In this document: in pieces, positions 17,490 through 23,600 of the stretch | Position numbering within the stretch: the first letter of the stretch is position 1 | How the letters are laid out: each line of letters opens with the position of its first letter | DNA from: UBA7398 sp947491605 | GTDB lineage: Bacteria > Actinomycetota > Actinomycetes > Nanopelagicales > Nanopelagicaceae | DNA: 25,761 nucleotides | Direction: 5' to 3' | Assembly: GCA_947491605.1 (NCBI GenBank) | Contig: CANLJW010000017.1 | Location: forward strand, 1 to 25,761 | Notes under the pieces: model-generated | What the model was told of the DNA's origin: nothing | What the model saw: the letters and a program-made list of their open reading frames with translations, nothing else | Databases searched by the model: none | Program-made: the position numbers and the translations under genes

Positions 17490-18650
17490 ATTCTCTGCCG
17501 TTGATAACTTATAAACCAACGCAATTGCAATCGCTGATATTCCTTTTCCTTCACCGGTAAACCCAAGGCCGTCAGTGCTTGTTGCTGAAACTGAAACTGT
17601 CGCACCGTTTAACGCCTGCGAAAGCTTTGCAATTGCTGCGCTTCTTCGTGGCCCAATTTTTGGTCGATTTCCAATAATTTGTACTGAAACGTTTGCAATG
17701 CCAAATCCAGCTTTTGTAACTCGCTCGTGCGTTTCACTCAACAAAGTTTCACCTGAAGCACCAGCATATTTTGGATCCGAAGTTCCAAAATTAGAACCTA
17801 GGTCGCCAATATTTGCGGCGGCAAAAAGTGCATCACAGATTGCATGCGCAGCGACATCGCCATCTGAATGGCCATCAACACCGACTTCATTCTCCCAAAG
17901 TAATCCGGCTAACCACATTGGTCGATTTGAATCTGCAGAAAATGCATGCGCATCAACACCAACGCCGCTCTGTAAATTACTTTCGTTACCAAGTAAAAAT
18001 GTGGCTGCAATTGCTAAATCCTCAGGCGTTGTTATTTTCAAGGCGTTTGTTTCACCCAAAATAGTTTTTACTTTAATGCCAAGCGCTTCAACTAACGCAG
18101 CATCATCGGTTGCATCTTCACTTGCCGCATGTGCCCGCACCAACACATCACGTACAAAACCTTGCGGAGTCTGTACGGCAACAAGTGCGGAACGGTCTGG
18201 GGTATTTCGAACATAACCTTCGCGATCAACTTCTTTGATGGTATCGATAGCCGCTAACGCTGGAATTACTGCGCTTTCACCGTTTGCAACGGCATCGCGA
18301 ATCCGAATTGCTAAACCAGTGCTAGCCATTGCCCGAGCAGCATCGTGAACTAAAACGATTTTTACATCTTTAGATACTGCAGCGAGCGCTAAATTTACTG
18401 AATCACTTCTTAATATGCCTCCAGTGATAACGGTTGCGCTCTCACCAACTATCGCGCGATATTGATCTTCAAATCCCGGTGGCGCAGTAATAATAATTTC
18501 ATCCACTGCTGGAGATAACGCTGTAAAAGCGCGCTCCAACAATGTAATGCCATCAAGTTGAACTAACGCTTTTGGCATTTGCGCACCAAGACGGTGTCCC
18601 ATGCCAGCGGCCGCAATGATCGCGGCAGATTTATTTGAAGATTGGCTCAT
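17487..18650 (-). CDS. ispDF: Bifunctional IspD/IspF, MEP isoprenoid pathway
   Basis: 387 residues joining two enzymes. Residues 1 to about 223 are IspD (CTP transferase forming CDP-methylerythritol): AAIIAAAGMGHRLG nucleotide loop with PKALVQL, then LVHDAARA and QTPQGFVRD. From about 229 to the end is IspF (cyclodiphosphate synthase): GVGVDAHAF with the zinc ligands of DAH, GHSDGDVAAHAICDAL, IGDLGSNFGTSDP and a TSTDGLGFTGEGKGISA end. The domains join with almost no linker. I chose the ATG at 18650; a TTG directly before it (18653) is an alternative. It follows carD by ten bases and precedes cysS, the actinobacterial order. IspE, the intervening enzyme of the pathway, is not in the window. 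Confidence 0.95.
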   Translation of the reverse strand: MSQSSNKSAAIIAAAGMGHRLGAQMPKALVQLDGITLLERAFTALSPAVDEIIITAPPGFEDQYRAIVGESATVITGGILRSDSVNLALAAVSKDVKIVLVHDAARAMASTGLAIRIRDAVANGESAVIPALAAIDTIKEVDREGYVRNTPDRSALVAVQTPQGFVRDVLVRAHAASEDATDDAALVEALGIKVKTILGETNALKITTPEDLAIAATFLLGNESNLQSGVGVDAHAFSADSNRPMWLAGLLWENEVGVDGHSDGDVAAHAICDALFAAANIGDLGSNFGTSDPKYAGASGETLLSETHERVTKAGFGIANVSVQIIGNRPKIGPRRSAAIAKLSQALNGATVSVSATSTDGLGFTGEGKGISAIAIALVYKLSTAEN

Positions 18651-18660
18651 CAAGAACCAA

Positions 18661-19143
18661 TTAAGAAGCTAGTACCTCGTTGAGGATGGACTCGGCATTT
18701 GCTTCGTCAGTGTGCTCAGCGAGTGCGAGTTCTGAAACTAAAATGGATTTGGCTTTAGCGAGCATTCGCTTTTCGCCTGCGGAGAGACCGCGGTCAAGGT
18801 CGCGGCGATAAAGATCGCGGACAACTTCAGCAACTTTAATAACATCGCCAGAAGCGAGTTTTTCCAAGTTTGCTTTATATCTACGAGACCAGTTTGTTGG
18901 TTCCTCGGTATATGGCTGACGTAATACGCCAAAGACGCGATCTAAGCCGGCTGAGTCCACTACGTCACGAACGCCTACTAAATCAACATTTTCGGCTGGT
19001 ACGCGAACAGTTAAGTCACCTTGTGCAACTTTTAGGACTAGATAGATCTTTTCTTCGCCTTTGATGGTCCGGGTCTCGATTGCTTCGATGAGAGCCGCGC
19101 CGTGATGGGGATAAACAACGGTTTCGCCAACCTTGAATGACAT
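18661..19143 (-). CDS. carD: CarD-family transcription factor
   Basis: 160 residues, full length for actinobacterial CarD. The N-terminal RNA-polymerase-interacting Tudor-like domain reads FKVGETVVYPHHGAALIEAIE and continues to about residue 55. The C-terminal helical DNA-binding part contains the conserved tryptophan in EEPTNWSRRYKANLEKLASGD (Trp84 region), which wedges into the upstream edge of the transcription bubble, then LYRRDLDRGLSAGEKRML. CarD stabilises open complexes at rRNA and many other promoters and is essential in mycobacteria. It heads the operon towards ispDF. A TAGAAT box and an AAAGG ribosome-binding site precede the ATG. Confidence 0.96.
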   Translation of the reverse strand: MSFKVGETVVYPHHGAALIEAIETRTIKGEEKIYLVLKVAQGDLTVRVPAENVDLVGVRDVVDSAGLDRVFGVLRQPYTEEPTNWSRRYKANLEKLASGDVIKVAEVVRDLYRRDLDRGLSAGEKRMLAKAKSILVSELALAEHTDEANAESILNEVLAS

Positions 19144-19166
19144 TTATTGCCTTTCGATAGAGGGCA

Positions 19167-19172
19167 ATTCTA
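19167..19172 (-). promoter_or_regulatory. -10 box (TAGAAT) of the carD operon
   Basis: On the minus strand TAGAAT ends 23 bases before the carD ATG, leaving room for a short leader with an AAAGG ribosome-binding site. Just upstream (19179-19196) are TTTCACC and GCTTACC set 11 bases apart, a weak resemblance to a PHO box. Confidence 0.45.
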
Positions 19173-19264
19173 CCAGCAGGTAAGCGGAGGGTGAAATCCC
19201 CTAAAGCCAGCCTAAATCACCTATTTTTAGCGATTTTTTGTGCAATGCGATAAATACTTTCGCA

Positions 19265-19270
19265 TAAGAT
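19265..19270 (+). promoter_or_regulatory. -10 box (TAAGAT) for a leaderless lipoprotein transcript
   Basis: TAAGAT ends exactly six bases before the ATG at 19277. No Shine-Dalgarno sequence is present in the gap, so transcription probably starts at or beside the start codon. Confidence 0.6.
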
Positions 19271-19276
19271 TCCCTC

Positions 19277-19804
19277 ATGAAAAAACCTTCGTCACTTACT
19301 GCGCTCGCTATCGCTGCAATATCTGCACTATTTCTAACAGGTTGTGGAGCTGGCTTTGATGCGTCAACTCGTAACATCAAGCAAGTTACTGATGGCGTTG
19401 AAGCTGATTTAGGTTCTGTAAAAGTACGTCACTTTTTAATCGTGGCACAGCCAGATGGTTCAGGCGTGTTGGTTGGAACTTTAGTAAATAGCAGTGAGGA
19501 AGCCGAAATTGTAAGAAGTATCTCTATCAATGGAAATGTGGCAACGATTTCAGGATCAAATGTAGTCTCAAAGAATAACCCGGTCATATTTGCAGGCGAC
19601 AGTTCAAATGCAAGTGCTGGCGTAACTTCATTGAATTCAACTATTGGCAATCGAGTTCCAGTTTCAATAACTTTTTCTAGCGTTGGCACAATTAATTTCA
19701 CCGCACTAGTTCGTGAGAAAACTGGCGAATTCAAAGATGTAGTTTTAAAAACTCCCGTACTTTGCGAAGATCCTAAAGCTCCAACTTGTACCCCAGCCCC
19801 CTAA
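19277..19804 (+). CDS. Secreted lipoprotein of unknown function, beside the phosphate regulators
   Basis: 175 residues. The signal sequence (KK then a hydrophobic run) ends in the lipobox LFLTGC, so Cys23 would be lipidated and the protein anchored outside the cell membrane. The mature part (about 150 residues) is predicted to be mostly beta strand (GSVKVRHFLIVAQPDGSG; VLVGTLVNSS; VPVSITFSSVGTINFTALV). It resembles the small actinobacterial lipoproteins encoded near phoP/carD in Streptomyces and distantly the PCu(A)C-like fold, but no metal-binding His/Met pattern is visible. Its 3' end overlaps the convergent regX3 by 32 bases. Role unknown; location suggests cell-envelope or phosphate-related work, which is inference. 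Confidence 0.8.
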   Translation: MKKPSSLTALAIAAISALFLTGCGAGFDASTRNIKQVTDGVEADLGSVKVRHFLIVAQPDGSGVLVGTLVNSSEEAEIVRSISINGNVATISGSNVVSKNNPVIFAGDSSNASAGVTSLNSTIGNRVPVSITFSSVGTINFTALVREKTGEFKDVVLKTPVLCEDPKAPTCTPAP

Positions 19805-20456
19805 CCGTCTGAATAAAGATTGGGTTAGCTGGATCTACTTCAATCTTGGCGCGTAAACGTTTAATGTGCACATCTAAAGTTTTAGTATCTCCTACATAAT
19901 CGCTTCCCCAAACGCGATCAATTAATTGCACGCGCGTCAGCACTCGTCCAGAATTTCGCATTAGGAATTCAAGTAATTCAAACTCTTTTAACGGGAGTGA
20001 GATGTTTACGCTATTAACTGTAACTTGGTGACGATCGGTATCCATTCGTACCGGGCCAGCTGTCATAATTCCGATATCGCCGATCGCGCTCTCGCCCGAG
20101 TTTCTCCGGAGTACTGCGCGAATTCGCGCCACTAATTCGCGCGTCGAATAAGGCTTTGTTACATAATCATCAGCGCCAAGTTCTAGCCCAACCACTTTAT
20201 CTACCTCGGAATCTTTAGCGGTTAACATAATTATTGGCACTTTAGATTTAGTTCTGATTTGGCGACAGACTTCGGTTCCAGAAACCTCGGGAATCATTAA
20301 ATCGAGCAGTACAAGGTCAATGCCGCCTTGATCGAACTTTGTGATGGCTTCGCTGCCATTTGCCGCGGTGACTATTGAGAACCCCTCTTTGCTTAAGAGA
20401 AACTCCAATGCTTCTGAAAAAGATGACTCGTCTTCAACGATCAATATTCGGACCAT
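19773..20456 (-). CDS. regX3: RegX3/PhoP-type response regulator, OmpR family
   Basis: 227 residues. The receiver domain has the acidic pair Glu8/Asp9, the phosphorylation site Asp52 in LVLLDLMIPE, and Lys in VTKPYSTREL. A winged-helix DNA-binding domain follows (FELLEFLMRNSGRVLTR; VDVHIKRLRAKIE-like block; ending RGLGYKLEL). Together with SenX3 it is the actinobacterial phosphate-starvation regulator, which activates genes through direct-repeat PHO boxes. It lies 12 bases after senX3 with GAGGAG before its ATG, so the two are one transcript. The last 32 bases run antisense to the end of the lipoprotein gene. Confidence 0.93.
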   Translation of the reverse strand: MVRILIVEDESSFSEALEFLLSKEGFSIVTAANGSEAITKFDQGGIDLVLLDLMIPEVSGTEVCRQIRTKSKVPIIMLTAKDSEVDKVVGLELGADDYVTKPYSTRELVARIRAVLRRNSGESAIGDIGIMTAGPVRMDTDRHQVTVNSVNISLPLKEFELLEFLMRNSGRVLTRVQLIDRVWGSDYVGDTKTLDVHIKRLRAKIEVDPANPIFIQTVRGLGYKLEL

Positions 20457-20468
20457 GCGCTCCTCATT

Positions 20469-21548
20469 CTAGTTTTCGCCTTCTTCAATACTTTCATCTG
20501 GTGCGATCGGTAATCGCAACGCAAAAGTGCTGCCGACGTTTAACTTGCTCCATACTTTTATATCGCCGCCATGATTTAGCGCAACGTGTTTAACAATTGA
20601 AAGTCCAAGACCAGTGCCACCAGTTTCGCGCGAACGAGCTGGATCAATCCGGTAAAACCTTTCAAAAATTCTTTCAAGTTCAGATTCGCTGATACCAATT
20701 CCTTGATCAGCAACCGAAATTTCCACAAGTCCTTCAATGATTGAAGCACTGACTGAAACTTTCGTATTCTCTGGACTGTAATTAATTGCGTTCTCAATCA
20801 GATTTTGAAATGCCATTATTAATTGATCGCGATCACCTAATATTGTCGTATTGGAAATCTCGCCAAGGACTATTTCAATATTACGTCCTTCTGCACTTGT
20901 TTGACATTGATTTACAGCTTCTCGAATTATGTCTTCCACATCTACTGCATATGCCGAAATCAGCGGATCATTGCCTTGCAATCTAGATAAATTAATAATT
21001 TCTTGAACTAAATCAGTTAAACGTCGTGACTCCTTCTGCATTTTCGATGCGAACTTAACCACTGCTTCTGGATCATTCTTTGCGCCTAACACTGCTTCGC
21101 TCAATAACGAAAGTGCACCGATTGGAGTCTTAAGTTCGTGTGAAATATTTGCCACGAAATCGCGTCGGATGGCATCAACTTTTTGATATTCGCTCTCATC
21201 AGAAATTAGAACCAGAATCATGCCGGAATTATTTAATGGTGCAACAGTTATGGTTAACTCTCGCTTACCCTCGCCAATCGGACCTCTAGGTAATTCAATT
21301 GCGCCGCGATGTAATTGACTAGTTCTGCGTACTACTCGTACTAGTGCTAATAACTCTTCGCTAACCACTCGGTTTTCCCGAACTACGCCAAAGTTTGAAA
21401 CTCCTGCGGATTGAAATATTGGAACTTCACCTGGAAGTAAAATTAATGAATCGCTTTGTAGTGCTAATAAGGTCGTAATCAATATTTCCGGAATTAATTC
21501 GGGTGCGTCGTTAAATTCAGCCTCACCCTTGCTCCTCAAGAACTTCAC
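20469..21548 (-). CDS. senX3: SenX3/PhoR-type sensor histidine kinase without an evident membrane segment
   Basis: 359 residues from a GTG start. A PAS-like region (about 15-120) precedes the H-box RRDFVANISHELKTPIGAL with phospho-His137. The kinase domain shows the N-box (NLIENAINYSP), G1 (DQGIGI) and G2 (GTGLGLSIV). Mycobacterial SenX3, as I recall, is about 410 residues with the histidine near 167 and a hydrophobic N-terminus. Here about 30 residues and that membrane region are missing. No in-frame ATG, GTG or TTG lies between the GTG and the upstream stop codon at 21588-21590, and a TACGAT box ends six bases before the GTG. The short form is therefore probably real. The protein would be cytosolic or attached through partners such as PhoU. 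Confidence 0.92.
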   Translation of the reverse strand: MKFLRSKGEAEFNDAPELIPEILITTLLALQSDSLILLPGEVPIFQSAGVSNFGVVRENRVVSEELLALVRVVRRTSQLHRGAIELPRGPIGEGKRELTITVAPLNNSGMILVLISDESEYQKVDAIRRDFVANISHELKTPIGALSLLSEAVLGAKNDPEAVVKFASKMQKESRRLTDLVQEIINLSRLQGNDPLISAYAVDVEDIIREAVNQCQTSAEGRNIEIVLGEISNTTILGDRDQLIMAFQNLIENAINYSPENTKVSVSASIIEGLVEISVADQGIGISESELERIFERFYRIDPARSRETGGTGLGLSIVKHVALNHGGDIKVWSKLNVGSTFALRLPIAPDESIEEGEN

Positions 21549-21554
21549 GGGGCT

Positions 21555-21560
21555 ATCGTA
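21555..21560 (-). promoter_or_regulatory. -10 box (TACGAT) for leaderless senX3-regX3
   Basis: TACGAT on the minus strand is separated by exactly six bases from the GTG start at 21548. No ribosome-binding site is present. It supports the GTG as the first codon. Confidence 0.6.
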
Positions 21561-21606
21561 CGGAGATAGTGAGTGATTTTTACACCTTTATATAGCGTTA
21601 CCAATT

Positions 21607-21639
21607 GTTCACCCGTTGGCAAACACACGTTCACTTGGT
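21607..21639 (+). promoter_or_regulatory. PHO-box-like direct repeat between senX3 and phoU
   Basis: GTTCACCCGTT (21607-21617) and GTTCACTTGGT (21629-21639) begin 22 bases apart, two 11-base turns, with a divergent 11-base unit between. The GTTCAC(C/T) core and 11-base phasing match the direct-repeat PHO box bound by PhoP in Streptomyces and the RegX3-type targets. The site lies in the 129-base gap between divergent senX3 and phoU and ends 27 bases before the phoU -10 box. It can plausibly serve both genes. This is a pattern match; binding was not tested. Confidence 0.65.
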
Positions 21640-21665
21640 TACTCGCCAGAGTCGTAATTCACCGT

Positions 21666-21671
21666 TACGGT
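21666..21671 (+). promoter_or_regulatory. -10 box (TACGGT) for leaderless phoU
   Basis: TACGGT ends six bases before the ATG at 21678, the same geometry as the other leaderless promoters here. It lies downstream of the PHO-box repeat and supports the 21678 start over the upstream ATG at 21573. Confidence 0.6.
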
Positions 21672-21677
21672 TTGCCA

Positions 21678-22337
21678 ATGGCCTGGTTAAGAACTGCATT
21701 CCAAGACGAGCTAGATGGCGTAACTCAAACCCTAGTAAACCTATCGGTGCTGGTCACTGATGCAATTGATAAAGCAACTCATGCGCTACTTACCGCGGAT
21801 TTGGCAGAGGCGGAAGCCATCATTAAATCGGATGATCAGATTGATGAAATTCAACATGACCTCGATGCACGCATCATCGATATCATCGCGCGTCAACAAC
21901 CAGTAGCTTCAGATTTGAGAGCCTTAGTTACCGCGCTACGTATGAGTGCGGATTTAGAACGTATGGGAGATATGGCGCACCACGTTGCGAAAATTACGCG
22001 ACTCCGTCACCCGCAAGGTGCGGTTCCTTCCGAACTATTGCTGACTATCGAAGAGATGGGCAAAGTTGCTAAATTAATTTCTCTAAAAACTGGTGAAGTT
22101 ATCTCATCCAAGGATATTGAAAAAGCAGTTGAGCTCGAAACAGATGATGATCAGATGGATAAATTACATCGCCAATTATTTGTGGCACTTTTAGATGATA
22201 ATTGGTCACATGGAATTGAAACTGCAATTGATATTACTTTGATTGGTCGATATTACGAACGATATGCAGACCACGCAGTTTCAGTAGCACGCCGAGTATA
22301 TTTCCAAGTAACTGGAAAGTATTCAAACGCAAATTAA
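21678..22337 (+). CDS. phoU: PhoU, phosphate-signalling regulator
   Basis: 219 residues from MAWLRTAFQDELDGV, the family length and the usual N-terminus. It consists of two three-helix bundles, each with a metal-binding E/DxxxD motif: DLERMGDMAHHVAKI in the first and RYYERYADHAVSVARR in the second. PhoU links phosphate uptake to the sensor kinase and keeps it inactive when phosphate is ample. A longer reading from ATG 21573 would add 35 residues that cover the PHO box and match no family sequence, so I reject it. It is divergent from senX3 and ends one base from convergent gpmA. No pst transporter genes are in the window. Confidence 0.93.
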   Translation: MAWLRTAFQDELDGVTQTLVNLSVLVTDAIDKATHALLTADLAEAEAIIKSDDQIDEIQHDLDARIIDIIARQQPVASDLRALVTALRMSADLERMGDMAHHVAKITRLRHPQGAVPSELLLTIEEMGKVAKLISLKTGEVISSKDIEKAVELETDDDQMDKLHRQLFVALLDDNWSHGIETAIDITLIGRYYERYADHAVSVARRVYFQVTGKYSNAN

Positions 22338-22338
22338 T

Positions 22339-23085
22339 TTAATTTTTACCTTGATTTGCTACTTTTGAAATTGCATCTAAGGCCGCTTCTGCATCTAAGT
22401 ACTCGCCACCTTTTTTAATTGGCATAAAATTTTCGTTCAATTCATAGCGCAATGGAATGCCGGTAGGAATATTTAGCTCTGCAATATCGCCATCTGAAAT
22501 TCCATCAAGGTGTTTTACCAAGGCTCGAAGTGAATTCCCATGTGCGGTAACTAGAACTCGCTTTCCACTTTTTAAATCTGGAATTATCGACTCATTCCAA
22601 TAAGGCATCATGCGCACGACAACATCTTTCAGACATTCACTCTTTGGTAGCGCAGCGCCTAAGCCCGCATATTTAGCGTCATTTGCTTGGCTAAATTGAT
22701 TGTCGTCGGCTATAGGCGGTGGTGGTACATCAAATGATCGGCGCCATAATTTAAATTGAGCCTCGCCATATTCCGCCAAAGTTGCAGCTTTATCCTTCCC
22801 TTGCAAATCACCGTAATGCCGTTCATTTAAGCGCCAAGAACGCCGAACCGGAATCAAGGCACGATCGCACGCTTCTAACGCAATTTGTGAAGTATCGATG
22901 GCGCGGCGTAATACCGATGTGTGCAAAATATCCGGAAGTAAATTTTTGGACTTCAAAAGTTCGCCGCCACGCTTTGCTTCCGCTCTTCCTTTATCAGAGA
23001 GCTCAACATCCACCCATCCAGTAAATAAATTCTTTGCATTCCATTCGCTTTCGCCATGGCGGAGCAGAATTAGCGAGTAAGTCAT
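22339..23085 (-). CDS. gpmA: 2,3-bisphosphoglycerate-dependent phosphoglycerate mutase
   Basis: 248 residues, the standard length. The catalytic phosphohistidine is in LILLRHGESEWN, followed by FTGWVDVELSDKG, the RRAIDTSQIA block, RLNERHYGDLQG and the second catalytic His in VTAHGNSLRALVKHLDGI. It interconverts 3- and 2-phosphoglycerate in glycolysis and gluconeogenesis. It sits 27 bases downstream of ybjN in the mshA group. A TAAGAT box six bases before the ATG suggests an extra leaderless promoter. Its 3' end is one base from phoU. Confidence 0.96.
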   Translation of the reverse strand: MTYSLILLRHGESEWNAKNLFTGWVDVELSDKGRAEAKRGGELLKSKNLLPDILHTSVLRRAIDTSQIALEACDRALIPVRRSWRLNERHYGDLQGKDKAATLAEYGEAQFKLWRRSFDVPPPPIADDNQFSQANDAKYAGLGAALPKSECLKDVVVRMMPYWNESIIPDLKSGKRVLVTAHGNSLRALVKHLDGISDGDIAELNIPTGIPLRYELNENFMPIKKGGEYLDAEAALDAISKVANQGKN

Positions 23086-23091
23086 AGCGCT

Positions 23092-23097
23092 ATCTTA
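23092..23097 (-). promoter_or_regulatory. -10 box (TAAGAT) for leaderless gpmA
   Basis: On the minus strand TAAGAT lies in the 27-base gap after ybjN and ends exactly six bases before the gpmA ATG. No ribosome-binding site is visible. It would allow gpmA expression independent of the upstream operon. Confidence 0.6.
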
Positions 23098-23112
23098 TTC
23101 ATTTTGTACTTC

Positions 23113-23598
23113 TTAAACCAAATGTGTGAAGGCTTCTAAGTTCGCTAACGATTCGCCACGTGAAACCCGCCAAGCCCACTCACGTCTAATCGCGTTAGCA
23201 AAGCCCAATTCAAGCAATGGATTAAAAGAAGAATCAGAATATTGCAGAACTGCTCCCAAAATTCGATCTAGCTCCTGTTCTGAAACTGCTGTTAAAGGTA
23301 ACCTTCCAACTAAATAAATATCGCCTAATTCATTAATTGCAAACGCAACGGCATACATAGTTGCATTCTTAGTTAATAAATATTGGTGTACCGCCGCAGT
23401 ATTTTCGTCAGGTTTGCGAATTACAAAAGCGTTGATGCTTAATGAATGATCACCAACTACAAGCGCGCAATGGGTTTGTTGTTTCGCTTCGCCAGGCAAA
23501 GTAATTAAGAAAGTTGTTTCGTTACCGCGTTCTGCATCGATATCGTGCGATTGGATAAACTCTTCAATTGTGGCAATTGCTAAAGATTGTGCCGACAT
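23113..23598 (-). CDS. YbjN-domain protein (Rv0487-like)
   Basis: 161 residues with the compact alpha/beta fold of the YbjN/type III secretion chaperone-like family. Recognisable blocks are CALVVGDHSLSINAFVIRKPDE, VHQYLLTKNATMYAVAFAINELGDIYLVGRLPL and a C-terminal helix containing LLELGFANAIRREWAWRV. The actinobacterial member between mshA and gpm is of unknown function. It starts two bases after the mshA stop, so it is translationally linked to mshA. The conserved position may mean a role with mycothiol or carbon metabolism, which is inference. Confidence 0.85.
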   Translation of the reverse strand: MSAQSLAIATIEEFIQSHDIDAERGNETTFLITLPGEAKQQTHCALVVGDHSLSINAFVIRKPDENTAAVHQYLLTKNATMYAVAFAINELGDIYLVGRLPLTAVSEQELDRILGAVLQYSDSSFNPLLELGFANAIRREWAWRVSRGESLANLEAFTHLV

Positions 23599-23600
23599 AT

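Noticed and set aside
17575..18216. A 213-codon plus-strand open frame
   Set aside because: It is antisense to ispDF, whose protein matches two enzyme families throughout.
21573..21677. 35-residue N-terminal extension of PhoU
   Set aside because: It would place the PHO-box repeat and the TACGGT box inside the coding region, and the family N-terminus begins at the ATG at 21678.
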